This document shows positions 8,401 to 17,096 of a stretch of 43,384 bases of DNA, one piece after another. Below the pieces are notes generated by a model that saw only the letters and a program-made list of their open reading frames with translations, was not told the origin of the DNA and made no database searches. How positions within the stretch are numbered: position 1 is the first letter of the stretch; every line of letters begins with the position of its first letter. Origin of the DNA: a virus; IMG/VR virus record IMGVR_UViG_3300042312_000024, positions 1 through 43,384 of that record; one strand, given 5' to 3'. The position numbers and the translations under genes are program-made.

Positions 8401-10367
8401 TCCCCGGGCTTCGCGTTCGGGAACCACTGCTGGAGCACCGAGTCCGGCTCGATGCGGACGCCGTTCAGTCTACCGCTGCGCTTCAGCGTATTTGCGATTG
8501 CCCGGTAGTCCTCCGGCACGTTACGCGAGGATTCGAGGTAGCGGAAGATGTCGTCGAGGTTACCCTTGATTCCGCTTATCTTCCACGCGCGCGTCAGCAT
8601 AGGATCGGCTTTCGCCTGCCAGTCCACGCGCCCACCCACGTTGTCGGTATAGAGTCCTGTCGATGCGTCGATGTTCTCGGAGTCACGGGCCAGAGTGCCC
8701 ACAGCGCCCGAAGTAGGGGCCGCATCCTGAGCCACGTCCGGCCTTGCGAACAAGCGGAAGTCGTCCGGCACGTCGGCCATGCCCGCACGAATCCAGTCCA
8801 GAACTTCGGCCTTTGCGAGCGAATGCACCTTGGCGTTGAGGGCAACCGGGTTACCTTCGCCAACTTCTGCGATTGCACGAGCGCGCAAGTCGGCGTTCCA
8901 CTGCTCGCCGTACATTGCGGCATTGCCTGCGTCGAGGTCGATGAGCGCCTTGTCTCGGATTGCCGCGCCGCTCTGGATTCCGCGAATGTTCATCATGGTG
9001 CCGATACCAGATGAGAAAGCAGCATCGGTCAAGAAGTCTGCAACCGTCCTATTCTCGCCCATACCGACAAGCGCCGCGTCTGTCGCCACGGACACTGCCG
9101 CGTTCTCACCAACACTTGACAGGATACCCGCTGCAACCCGGCCTTCAGCGAACAGTGCCGCCGAACCCACGCCCGCAACGCGGACTGTGCCTGAGGCTAG
9201 GCCGCCAGTGGCCCAGTTGGTGGGATCGGTGAGACCCGCCACGAGGTCATATCCGAAGCTGCCCCAGCCGGTCTGGTTGTCTTTGATACGCATGGACGCG
9301 CGGCGTGTGGTAATGCGGTCGAGCGCGTAGGCCAGTTCGCTCGGGGAGTACGCAACGTCACGCAAATCTTCGAGTTCGTCGGCCGTGTAATAGGACTTCT
9401 CCCACTCCTTCGGATCGTAGGTCCAGCCTTCCGGCGTGGTCTCCCTGTCACGAGAGAGCTGATTCACGAGGGCAGCGCCGAGGCCGCTATCGAATGCCGC
9501 ACCCCACTTGTCCGCAAAAGTCAGGGAGTCGCGGAATGCAGCTTCGTCGCGGTCGTCCTGAGTCGCAGCGATTGCTCGGCGGGTGTTGGCTTCGTTCGTC
9601 TGCGTGTCCAGCGCGTCCACTTCCTGCCGCACCCACCACGGAACGACGGTATCGCTGTCCCGAACGGCCATCGCCGAAGCGACGCCCTTTGCAGCGTCCC
9701 CACCTTTGAGCACGTTCTGCCCGAGGGCGAGTTCGCCAAGACCTTCCCGCACCTTGCCGATGTACTCCTTCGTGGCGCGCGAGAGGCTGGTACTGCCTCC
9801 TTCGATGGGATCGCCGCGCCACGCGGCCGGGATACTCGCACCACTCCAAGTCTGCGTTGTCATGTTGCCGGAACCTTCCCACGCATTAGTGAGCGAGGCT
9901 ACGGAAGGAACAGCGCCCTGCGCCGGGGCGCTTTCGGGCGACTGCGACACAGCAGGTGCAGCCTTACCACCGAGAACTGCCGGAGCATAGGCTGCGTTGT
10001 ACTTGCCCCACATTCTGCGGTTCGGTCCGCCTTGGTAGATACGCAGGGCTGTCGTAACATCACCCTTTGCCATCTGCATGTTCTCACGCATGATGTGCGC
10101 GTACATCTCCAGATTGTCCGAGAAGTTCCGAACGTCGTACTTGCGACCCGTGCGGGCTTCGATTACCGCCTGAGTTGCGGGCATGACTTGGAAGTCACCC
10201 TGCGCCCCGGCATGCGAACGGATCACACCGTCCGCGTCACGCTTCGCGCGTCCGTTCGCCGATTCCACACGCCACTGCCCACGCACAACCGACTCCGGCA
10301 CTCCCGCATAAGCGGCAGCCGCAGCGATCTGCTGGTCTTGGGTCAACCCCGAAAGATCGAGTGCCAT
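5436..10367 (-). CDS. Internal virion protein with lytic transglycosylase and zincin-like domains (T7 gp16-like)
   Basis: This 1,643-residue inner-core protein is the largest gene and the counterpart of T7 gp16 (1,318 residues). It is ejected into the host to form a trans-envelope channel. The N-terminus is a soluble-lytic-transglycosylase domain: WRVESANGR with probable catalytic Glu at 35, then GDFQVMPAT with Gln60, for local peptidoglycan cutting. Residues 682-686 are HEMLH, an HExxH zinc-protease signature, followed about 58 residues later by TDELISYG, whose Glu (about 744) could be the third zinc ligand. The rest is mostly helical. ATG 10367 follows AAGGAGACAGACA. Confidence 0.93.
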   Translation of the reverse strand: MALDLSGLTQDQQIAAAAAYAGVPESVVRGQWRVESANGRAKRDADGVIRSHAGAQGDFQVMPATQAVIEARTGRKYDVRNFSDNLEMYAHIMRENMQMAKGDVTTALRIYQGGPNRRMWGKYNAAYAPAVLGGKAAPAVSQSPESAPAQGAVPSVASLTNAWEGSGNMTTQTWSGASIPAAWRGDPIEGGSTSLSRATKEYIGKVREGLGELALGQNVLKGGDAAKGVASAMAVRDSDTVVPWWVRQEVDALDTQTNEANTRRAIAATQDDRDEAAFRDSLTFADKWGAAFDSGLGAALVNQLSRDRETTPEGWTYDPKEWEKSYYTADELEDLRDVAYSPSELAYALDRITTRRASMRIKDNQTGWGSFGYDLVAGLTDPTNWATGGLASGTVRVAGVGSAALFAEGRVAAGILSSVGENAAVSVATDAALVGMGENRTVADFLTDAAFSSGIGTMMNIRGIQSGAAIRDKALIDLDAGNAAMYGEQWNADLRARAIAEVGEGNPVALNAKVHSLAKAEVLDWIRAGMADVPDDFRLFARPDVAQDAAPTSGAVGTLARDSENIDASTGLYTDNVGGRVDWQAKADPMLTRAWKISGIKGNLDDIFRYLESSRNVPEDYRAIANTLKRSGRLNGVRIEPDSVLQQWFPNAKPGEIGGGYNPAHNSMALDSKYHNPEVVLHEMLHAATSLALRQDTGFKSQMDELLAHVNANLSEADRAKMTASMQGRVDQSKFPGFLANTDELISYGLTNRDAQAVLRNISAPPGAPQATAWEWLRDKIARVLGLKGSETALDRLMNVVGQQLGEEIRSPQAASQQVRGMLVNSIFKNNRERKAFVARMGLDKQISDDATRIQVAEVLGRAERFSGKYAIDPEKLATIMQRFGLEATSTTLMSSQSPVARMIAVTLLENPEGAAGRHSTAAMDRRGRFESFMGSRPRQWEAAYRLWRADVRKSGAIKDFATGWKMRSEFEYEVKLYRETRFMGREVADAHESVRQMARVLDEGYNRMAAEQRAVGTVGSSRLPDGEVSGYESRTWLGGKIAAAGRTRREAIRLAIRDQFDMMGEMYGDKFLDDLSIKYLERIEERAAGMHRAPDNLFSDSQSDTLRDTLRALSLNEEQIQQVMGRYSRGGAKHTKSRIDLDVTRKYKDEEGEFRLMDYLDNRVMDNYRKYAGRVAGDIALAKHGVMGDAGVSVLRKAMQVTGANDVELRAFDQVMSEFTGRVIGTGDPTVLANARLLTSAIQLGGAGINQAAEYSNGLPAVGAAGVADAIRIAPRMRAEIGKLLRGEDADNGILSGFEFISGRGFGLAGYDLHMFNAMDTQASLYGSERAGFLTALVQRTANANRILSGQRMVLAVQQRGFAEVLIAKGVKFLRDGAEADIALKDMGIDDNLLARLRATQDQVVRWGSDGKLEAVDPRGLESLQDRQAWIAFYNAIDRGTNQILQDTFIGETGKWAHNGWLKMLFQHRTFSLVAQQKQLGRYVGLYGAWGTAGIIASAMAVVAPLQALRVASRAALLPEDQRDEAIEDALSPLSMGRSTMNYISATAFLGDVLEVGTGVAGGWYEHATDTGSPDWVRQLAGGQLGNRKEIVGGSFAPALGVINDFAQGVSGRPENLADVLPGGRLPYVIPLLKGAAAQMEE

Positions 10368-10379
10368 TGTCTGTCTCCT

Positions 10380-12740
10380 TTACATTTTGGGTTGGATTGC
10401 GATGCTCTCTTGGATACTGCCGTCCGGCATGCGGACGTAGCCCTGTGGCACCGGGATTTGTGTGCGCGTTGCAGCTTTGCGGCGGCGTTCGTACTCGGCC
10501 TTGATGGCAGCACCAGTGACGGCGACGACCTTCCAGCCGCGCTCGCCGACGGTGTTGACGTAGAGCACCGGCTCGCCGCTTTCGCTGTCTCGCATGCGGA
10601 ACACGTCGGCCTTCAGGCTCTTGCTGGGTTCCACGTTGTTGGCACGGAGGGTCGCGTCGATAGCTGCTTCGATTGCCGGACCAGTTTCCTTCGTGTCCAT
10701 GAAACCAAGCCATGCACCCACGCTGCCGATCACGTGCCCTTCGTCGTCTCGACCATTTTCCCAGTAATACTTGCCAGCATCTTCGCCGCCGTACTTCAGC
10801 TTGGCGAGATTTAGCGCGGCCGTGATTCCTTCGGAGGAAGTGTCGAGCAGGCCACCGGATTCGCCGACTGCGCGCACGATGGCACGAGACGCGGCTTGTC
10901 GCCCGGAGTCGCCGAGCTTGTTTCCGAAGTAGCCGAAGTAGGCAGGGTTGGACTTCTGCAACACGTCGGCAACTCGTGCCTGCTGCGCTTCGGATTCCTT
11001 GCGGCTGTTCGCGTTGAACTCCGTCGGGTCGTCAGTGGTGATTTCTCCACGCGCAACCTCGTAGGCCAGCTCGAACGCCACACCGGACTCTTCCAGTGCC
11101 TGCAACTTGTTGAACATGGTGTTCACGCTGTCGCCGAAGTAAAGGCTCGCCGTGGTAGCACCAGATAGGCGGCCAGTGACTGGCTTACCGTCGATGCTGA
11201 GTCGTTGCGCATTGGTGTTCTTCATCATGCGCCACTGGTTGTAGAGGTCACGGGCAGCATCGTTAGGCTGCTCGCGCAGCACGGCCCGCGCCGTCGTCTG
11301 GAACTGATCGGCGACACCCTTCAGGACTACTCCGCGACCTGTGTTTGCATTCCACACGAGCTGAGCCATTGCGACCTGCGGGTTCTTGGCGAGGGTCTGA
11401 TTCCATCCCTGCACCACGTTGGCGTCCAACAGTTCCTTGTCCACGCCCGGGATGTTCACCGTCTGTGCGTAGGTTCCATGACGCCACGAGTCAATTGCCG
11501 CGCGTACATCTTCCTGCTGCGCCGCGAGCTTTGCAGTCTCCGTGTTCGCAGCCTTCTGCGCTGCCGCACGTTCGCGGAGAACGGCTTCCTGCGCCCGGAT
11601 ATGGGCACCTGCGGACTGCGCCATCATGCTCATACGCTGCGTGCCAGAGTACAGAGGATCGTCGCTTCCCGTGGCCGCCGCGTAGGCTGTGTTGAGCTGG
11701 TCGATCTGGGCTTCGGTGGGCTTGGCTCCGATGCCTTCGGAGGCGTACAGCGACACGAGCGCCATCTGCTCCGCAGCCGACGGGTTGGTGTCCAGCCATT
11801 CCGACTTGTACTGAGCCTGCTTCTGCTTCACGTAGGCCGTGAGTTGCAGAGCGTCGTCCGGGTCAAGAGCCGAGAGCACACCACGAGAGTTGAGGAATTT
11901 CAGCGTGTAGAACTCGCCGCGATCCGCAGCGCCGCGAACGAACGCGGTCATCGCTGCCTTGTAGCTGTCGTCCGTCTGGTAAGCAGAGGGTGACAAGCCG
12001 TCGAGCAGACTGAGCTGGGACTGCACGAGCTTATCCGCCTCACCTTCCTCGCCCGGAGCTTTGTTGCCCAGAAGTGCGGTACGCCGTGCCATCTCGTTGA
12101 AGCTGGTGCTGTTCGCGCTGTTGCTCGCGTACTGCGCCTTGACGAGTTCGGCCTGCTGCCATGCCACTCGCTCTTTAGTGTGCAGGTCCATCAGCGGACC
12201 GGCTCGATCCATGAAGGTCTTCTGCAACACGGCATCGGCGTACATGTTGCCAGTCATCTGGCCCTGCGCGAGACGGTTGAACTCCTGCGCCAGTGCTTCC
12301 GGCGGCAGCTTGCGAAGGTCGGGCATCCGAGTGATGAGGTCTTGCTCCATCACGGATACGGATTCCAGCACGTTGTAGTTCTGTGCGCCAATCTCGTAGT
12401 TGGTAGGACCGAACAGCTTGCTGTACCACGGCTGCTCATCCGCAATCTCGTCCATCGTCTTGCCGCTGCGGGCGGCAACAAAGCCGTCCCACATTTGCTG
12501 CTGCTCCAGAGCCTTTCGGTTCGGGGCAGTGATTTCCTCCAAGAACTCAGGGAGGTTGTTGTCGGGCATTCGCATGCCGCCGGTGCTATCGAACCAGTCG
12601 CTACCACTCCGCACCGTTTGGAGCGGGGCTACGCCTCCACCTTGCACACCGGCATTGATGCCAGTGGCGGACACGCCAAGCGCGCCGCCACCGACCGTCT
12701 CGGTGCTGAAGGTGATCGTACCCGGATCACCAGTTGCCAT
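10380..12740 (-). CDS. Internal virion protein (T7 gp15-like)
   Basis: A 786-residue, mostly helical, Ala- and Gln-rich protein lies between the small core protein and the transglycosylase core protein, exactly as gp15 does in T7 (747 residues). In T7 the equivalent forms part of the inner core and of the ejected periplasmic conduit. No enzymatic motif is visible. ATG 12740 follows GGAGAACGCA. Identification is from gene order and size; sequence similarity to T7 itself cannot be judged by eye in this fast-evolving family. Confidence 0.85.
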   Translation of the reverse strand: MATGDPGTITFSTETVGGGALGVSATGINAGVQGGGVAPLQTVRSGSDWFDSTGGMRMPDNNLPEFLEEITAPNRKALEQQQMWDGFVAARSGKTMDEIADEQPWYSKLFGPTNYEIGAQNYNVLESVSVMEQDLITRMPDLRKLPPEALAQEFNRLAQGQMTGNMYADAVLQKTFMDRAGPLMDLHTKERVAWQQAELVKAQYASNSANSTSFNEMARRTALLGNKAPGEEGEADKLVQSQLSLLDGLSPSAYQTDDSYKAAMTAFVRGAADRGEFYTLKFLNSRGVLSALDPDDALQLTAYVKQKQAQYKSEWLDTNPSAAEQMALVSLYASEGIGAKPTEAQIDQLNTAYAAATGSDDPLYSGTQRMSMMAQSAGAHIRAQEAVLRERAAAQKAANTETAKLAAQQEDVRAAIDSWRHGTYAQTVNIPGVDKELLDANVVQGWNQTLAKNPQVAMAQLVWNANTGRGVVLKGVADQFQTTARAVLREQPNDAARDLYNQWRMMKNTNAQRLSIDGKPVTGRLSGATTASLYFGDSVNTMFNKLQALEESGVAFELAYEVARGEITTDDPTEFNANSRKESEAQQARVADVLQKSNPAYFGYFGNKLGDSGRQAASRAIVRAVGESGGLLDTSSEGITAALNLAKLKYGGEDAGKYYWENGRDDEGHVIGSVGAWLGFMDTKETGPAIEAAIDATLRANNVEPSKSLKADVFRMRDSESGEPVLYVNTVGERGWKVVAVTGAAIKAEYERRRKAATRTQIPVPQGYVRMPDGSIQESIAIQPKM

Positions 12741-12755
12741 TGCGTTCTCCTGTTG

Positions 12756-13619
12756 TTAGAACCAGCCGAGACCCTTGGTCTTGGTGTTGAAGTTGTCCTC
12801 GCCACCCACCTTGGTGATCTTCGCGCCCGTGCCCGCGCTACCGGCAGCTGCCGGTGAGGAAGGTCCGGTGCCGTCGTTGTAACCGAACGTGGCCGAAGCC
12901 CACGACTTACCGCCGCGCTGCGAAGCCTGCTGCCACGCAGCCGCTGCGCCTTGCCCGGCTTTCGCCATGCTGACACCCATACCTTGGAAGTCGCCGTTCT
13001 GTCCCTGCCACTCTGCCACAGCCGCGTTTGCTGCCGCTTCGCCTGCCTGCGGGCCACCGAAGTAGGTAGCAGCCGCCACACCGACGAGCTTCAGGAATCG
13101 GTTGTTCATGGCCTTTGGCGCGATATGCTGGCTGAAGTCGAACTGGCCGAAGGTTCGGCCGATGTCCATTCCCTTGTACGCGCCCACCATGATCTGTGCC
13201 GTCTGCTTGGCACCGCGACTTGCCATCAGGTTGAGTGCGTTGTTCTGCATCTCCTGATCCATCTCGGATTGCAGCCGCACCATCGTATCCATGAGGTCGG
13301 CAGACGAGCCACCGACACCCACGTAACCTGCCTGCGCAGTAAGCGCCCCGCGCGCCGCAGCAAGCTGAGCCTGCGTGTTTAGGCTTGCACCTTGCTTGGC
13401 GCGAAGCTCCTCCGAAAGCTGCTCCATCTGGAAGTTGTATTCCTTCGACGCAGCGTTCACGCGCTCCCGGTTGTTGAGGGAACGCATAAACTCGGACAGG
13501 TTGCCCTTTGCGACTTCAAGCTTGTTGGTGTTCTTGGTCTGAGCAACCGCAGCACGGTAGTTGGCACGGGCGATTCGGGTGATGTTGTTGGATTGGACGA
13601 TGGTACTTACGCCGCCCAT
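12756..13619 (-). CDS. Internal virion protein (T7 gp14-like)
   Basis: A 287-residue protein placed right after tail tubular protein B, the position of T7 gp14, which forms the outer-membrane part of the ejected conduit. Residues about 1-150 are helical with long charged or Gln/Ala-rich helices (ASKEYNFQMEQLSEELRAK). A weakly hydrophobic segment lies near residues 176-190 (LVGVAAATYFGG). The tail is Gly/Ala/Ser-rich. The start overlaps the stop of the upstream gene (TAATG) and is served by a GAGGAGGG Shine-Dalgarno sequence within it. Confidence 0.85.
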   Translation of the reverse strand: MGGVSTIVQSNNITRIARANYRAAVAQTKNTNKLEVAKGNLSEFMRSLNNRERVNAASKEYNFQMEQLSEELRAKQGASLNTQAQLAAARGALTAQAGYVGVGGSSADLMDTMVRLQSEMDQEMQNNALNLMASRGAKQTAQIMVGAYKGMDIGRTFGQFDFSQHIAPKAMNNRFLKLVGVAAATYFGGPQAGEAAANAAVAEWQGQNGDFQGMGVSMAKAGQGAAAAWQQASQRGGKSWASATFGYNDGTGPSSPAAAGSAGTGAKITKVGGEDNFNTKTKGLGWF

Positions 13620-16135
13620 TAGCTAACCCTCCTCACGTTGTTGAAAGTTTGACCAACCCACGAGAGTCCGGTCACCCGAAGCGGGAGCCAGTCTTTGGAG
13701 ATGATCGTGTAGCTGCACTCACGCACTTCACGGCCCACCGGGATCGAGAGCTGACCCGAGTAGATGGGCTGCCGTGCCACGAGGTTGTCACTGTAACCGA
13801 GTATGCGTCCCTCGAAGTCCAGCGAGGACTGCAAGCTGTTGCGTGTCCGAACCTCAGACATCATGCCTGCCGTGTCTGCCACGTCTGCGGTTACTCGGTT
13901 GAGCGACATGCGCCCATCCAGAACCGCTTGCCCGTTCTGGTCGCGTGGGAACGGATTACTCGGTGTCACCCGAGCCTCGCTCACGACACCGAACTCCAGC
14001 GCCGCCGGATTGAGATCATCGAACTGCGACAGGAACTCGTCGATGCGGGAGAGCGGTGTGCCGAGCAGGAAGTACACGCTCGTCGCATTCACCACCACCG
14101 CGCCGTCAGGCACGCCGTTGTCGGCCCGATCCGCGTAGCGGATGCGGGAGTCGATGTACCCGTGGGCGTCGAGTCCCGACTTGAAGTCCAGAACGTCGGC
14201 CACGATACCGCCGGGGCGTGCAGTGAACACGAGGCCGGACTTCTTGAAGCTGCTAACGCCGACGATGTTTCCAAGGGAGTCGTGGTACATGAACTTGGTC
14301 CATGCTTCCAGCGTGCGCTGCCCGTTGTTCTTGTTGTCCTCGTAGCGGTAGATGTAGAACAGGCTCTTGTTGTTGCGAGTCCGGAACATCACTAGATTCG
14401 GCGCGGTCACTGCCGCGATCTGGAGCGGCGCACCGAGTAGCCACTTGTCCAGCTCATCGCTGAGTTCGTCGGTGACCGTCTGCTGCCCGTTCAACGCGCC
14501 TACCCGCATTTGGTGGAAGCTTACACCCTCGCTGCCGAACTGCGAGTAGAAGATGAAGTTTCCGCTCGTCTGGGCCTTGGCGTCGGTCCCGTCCTTGTTC
14601 GCGGACACTGCCCGGATCAAGGGAGACTTGGGAGTCAGCAGTGCATCGCCGCTCACACCGTACTGCTGCCGGTCACCGAAGATCACGAGGTTGCCGTTGT
14701 ATAGCACAGCATGCCGCAGCACGTCCCCCTCGGAACCAAAGGCGAACATCTCCACGGGGTCGTCGTCGGTGATGGTCACCACGCTCCCGCGCCAGAAGTT
14801 CAGGTAGTCGCTGCTCTTGGAGGCGCTGACGTAGTTCTGGCTTCCGACGATGAGCCGGTCTTGGAACACCGAGAGCATCGTGATCGTCTTGCCGATGAAC
14901 CACGGGATCGGCGAAGTCAGACCGTCACCCACGCGGCGTTCTGCGTAGGCCACGTGCTCTCCGCTTCCGGGAAAGATGGCCGTGATGCCCGCACCGTTGC
15001 GCGCGATGCACGCCTGACCGTTGTAGATGTAAAGCTGCGAGACCATGTTGTCGATGGTGCAGCTAACACCTGCCGTCTCGAACCAGTCCACCGAGCCGAA
15101 GCCTCCGAGCTGCCCGGTCTCCAGTTCCGCCCGCAGGTAGTATGCCTCGTCGGCACCAGCACCACTCGGACGCACACGGATGATCTTGCCGTGGAAGTGG
15201 TACTTCGTTGCGTAGGTGGCATCAGTGATTTCCTGCCCCGCTGCAAAGAACGTGGTCCCGTCGCCCTCGTCGTCCACCGTGATGTCGATGAAGTCCTCGT
15301 CTTCGATTAGGATGGCACCCTTCAGGTACGTGGCGTTCACTCCTTCGTCCACGAGTAGGTCCGACAGTTGCTCGGCGATGTACTCGGGCCGCGTCTGCTC
15401 CGCGCTCGTCCTGATCCACGCATTGACTGCGGAGTTATAGTCGTTCACTCGGTCGTTGACCTTCTTCTGGTACTCCTCGTCGGGAGTCGTACCGTCCGGC
15501 TTGTAGAACGAGATGTTTTCGGTGCTGAGGATTCCCGGGTAGCCCGCCGTCACGGTCTTAAAGGTGACCACCACCGATGGGCCGACTTCCCGCTTCAGCG
15601 TCACGGTGTACGTCGTGTTGAACTTACCGACGCGAATCCATGCCGCGAGCTTGTGGATGTTGTCGTCCGTCTGCCACAGATTCTCGCTCGTGGCTTCCGG
15701 CACGGTTGTGTTGCCTGCGATGTAGACGTAGCTGCCGAGTGCGGCGAGGGACGAAGCGCCCCCTGCTACCAGAGTGTTCACCCACTCGGAGTTCTCGTAG
15801 GTGATCGGGATGAAGGTCTCTCCCGTCTTGTCGTACAGGAACGCGAACGTGTTGGTCCCGAGCAGAGATGCCTCGCGACGGTACAGCAGTGCGTACTCGC
15901 GGCCTTCCTGCGTGAAGTCGAACACGTCCATGTTCTGTAGCTCTGCCCTCGCAGCCCCGGAGATGGTCAGAGGCAGGCGAGCTGCGAAGCGTGTGCCGCG
16001 CCTGCGCACCAGACCATCGACCGGATCGGACAGGATGTTGATCTGTTCGCTCGTCTGTCCGGGGCGGCGACGGTGCTGCGGCTTGCCGCTGACACCCTGC
16101 ACGATGTCCGGGTAGGTTCCGCCTGCCTTTGCCAT
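13619..16135 (-). CDS. Tail tubular protein B (nozzle, T7 gp12-like)
   Basis: The 838-residue protein corresponds to T7 gp12 (794 residues), the nozzle of the short tail. The opening (YPDIVQGVSGKPQHRRRPGQ, then NILSDPVDGLVRRRGTRFAA) is the conserved N-terminal pattern of this family. Long beta-rich stretches follow, compatible with a propeller-like body. ATG 16135 has GGAGGCATC in front. It is nine bases downstream of tail tubular protein A and overlaps the first core-protein gene by one base, forming one tail/core cluster. Confidence 0.92.
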   Translation of the reverse strand: MAKAGGTYPDIVQGVSGKPQHRRRPGQTSEQINILSDPVDGLVRRRGTRFAARLPLTISGAARAELQNMDVFDFTQEGREYALLYRREASLLGTNTFAFLYDKTGETFIPITYENSEWVNTLVAGGASSLAALGSYVYIAGNTTVPEATSENLWQTDDNIHKLAAWIRVGKFNTTYTVTLKREVGPSVVVTFKTVTAGYPGILSTENISFYKPDGTTPDEEYQKKVNDRVNDYNSAVNAWIRTSAEQTRPEYIAEQLSDLLVDEGVNATYLKGAILIEDEDFIDITVDDEGDGTTFFAAGQEITDATYATKYHFHGKIIRVRPSGAGADEAYYLRAELETGQLGGFGSVDWFETAGVSCTIDNMVSQLYIYNGQACIARNGAGITAIFPGSGEHVAYAERRVGDGLTSPIPWFIGKTITMLSVFQDRLIVGSQNYVSASKSSDYLNFWRGSVVTITDDDPVEMFAFGSEGDVLRHAVLYNGNLVIFGDRQQYGVSGDALLTPKSPLIRAVSANKDGTDAKAQTSGNFIFYSQFGSEGVSFHQMRVGALNGQQTVTDELSDELDKWLLGAPLQIAAVTAPNLVMFRTRNNKSLFYIYRYEDNKNNGQRTLEAWTKFMYHDSLGNIVGVSSFKKSGLVFTARPGGIVADVLDFKSGLDAHGYIDSRIRYADRADNGVPDGAVVVNATSVYFLLGTPLSRIDEFLSQFDDLNPAALEFGVVSEARVTPSNPFPRDQNGQAVLDGRMSLNRVTADVADTAGMMSEVRTRNSLQSSLDFEGRILGYSDNLVARQPIYSGQLSIPVGREVRECSYTIISKDWLPLRVTGLSWVGQTFNNVRRVS

Positions 16136-16144
16136 GATGCCTCC

Positions 16145-16762
16145 TTAACCGGGGAATGTGGTGTGGCTGTGCCACGGGTGACCGCTGTAGTTGTGGAACC
16201 TGCCGCGCAGAACGTCCACGCTTGCGCGGGCGTACAGCGGGTTTGCCTTCAACTGGCGGATATGCTCCGAGCGCAGGTTGATCCAGCTATCGTTGCGCTG
16301 CTGGAGAATCTTCTGGTACTTGGTGTTGTCGCCGTCGAAGTCCGACTGGAAACGGAGCACCGCATCATCGCGCACGAACATCTGCACTTCGTAAGGGCAG
16401 TCGTCGAAGTCGAGCAGCCTTGCCACCTTTACGGTGACCGGGCCATCGAACTCGTACTTGTTCCTGCCGATGTCGTAAAGCCTGCGCCCGCGTTGGGCGA
16501 CTCGGCGGCTACGGCACTGCGGCATCGGGTCTACCTTCAGCACATCGGTAGGAACCATGATGTACTTGCTGGTGGCCTGCGGAAGCAGCTCCAGCCATTC
16601 GGTGTTGAACCAGAGGGACAGCGAGGAGGTATCGCGGAGAACGCGAGACACGAGGTCGCGCGCGTCGTCCTTGTACGGGTGATCGTCTTCCAAAGTGTTG
16701 AGCTTGGTTTCGCCCATCGTCTTCAGGCAAGCGTTCACAACGTCCAATTCTGTGATGAACAT
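16145..16762 (-). CDS. Tail tubular protein A (gatekeeper, T7 gp11-like)
   Basis: The 205-residue protein matches T7 gp11 (196 residues) in size and place, between the capsid region and the nozzle. The start FITELDVVNACLKTMGETKL is the family's conserved N-terminal helix pattern. FNTEWLELLPQ and the ending segment NPLYARASVDVLRG fit too. It forms the ring joining portal and nozzle. ATG 16762, with AAGGAGGCTAC before it, is preferred over an upstream in-frame start that would run into non-conserved sequence. Confidence 0.9.
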   Translation of the reverse strand: MFITELDVVNACLKTMGETKLNTLEDDHPYKDDARDLVSRVLRDTSSLSLWFNTEWLELLPQATSKYIMVPTDVLKVDPMPQCRSRRVAQRGRRLYDIGRNKYEFDGPVTVKVARLLDFDDCPYEVQMFVRDDAVLRFQSDFDGDNTKYQKILQQRNDSWINLRSEHIRQLKANPLYARASVDVLRGRFHNYSGHPWHSHTTFPG

Positions 16763-16815
16763 GTAGCCTCCTTGGAACAAGGCAGAGAGAGCTGTTGCTC
16801 TCCCTGCCCGGTGGA

Positions 16816-17028
16816 TCAGACCGTCGCGAGGGTCACGGCGGTCGCGGCCAGATCGAAGTCCTGCGAGCCGTTCTCGTCGTCCTTCACGCGGACCACGACG
16901 CGCCACGCATTGTCGCGGCCGAAGACGCTGACGATGGTGCCGGGCGTAGCGGCGAGGATGCCGAGGGGCGCGATGGCGGCGGTGATTTTGACGCGGTTGG
17001 AAATCTCGAAGGGTCGGTTGTAGACCAT
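16816..17028 (-). CDS. Small protein between capsid and tail genes, unknown
   Basis: A 70-residue protein lies between the major capsid and tail tube A. Alternating hydrophobic and charged stretches (RVKITAAIAPLGILAATPG, then WRVVVRVKDDENG) predict a small beta-barrel or sheet without a membrane span. ATG 17028 is preceded by AGGAGAAACAC. Its place suggests a capsid-decorating or head-completion role, but there is no direct sequence evidence. It follows a strong hairpin, so it may belong to a separately processed transcript. Confidence 0.75.
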   Translation of the reverse strand: MVYNRPFEISNRVKITAAIAPLGILAATPGTIVSVFGRDNAWRVVVRVKDDENGSQDFDLAATAVTLATV

Positions 17029-17047
17029 GTGTTTCTCCTGAGTGGTT

Positions 17048-17089
17048 GGGCGCAGTTTGAGTTACCCGAAGGATTCAGGGACTGCGCCC
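17048..17089 (-). terminator. Strong hairpin after the major capsid gene
   Basis: GGGCGCAGT (17089-17081 on the minus strand) pairs perfectly with ACTGCGCCC (17056-17048), 9 bp closing a 24-base loop. No T-run follows (AACCAC), so it is a poor intrinsic terminator for host polymerase. T7-type phages place a terminator for their own polymerase after the capsid gene, so this is the likely equivalent, or an RNA-processing or stability element. Confidence 0.6.
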
Positions 17090-17096
17090 TAGTGGA

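Noticed and set aside
6612-9014. Long open frame of 800 codons on the plus strand
   Set aside because: It is antisense to the conserved core-protein gene, has no family motif and His/Arg/Val-rich shadow composition. It results from the G/C third-position bias of the real gene.
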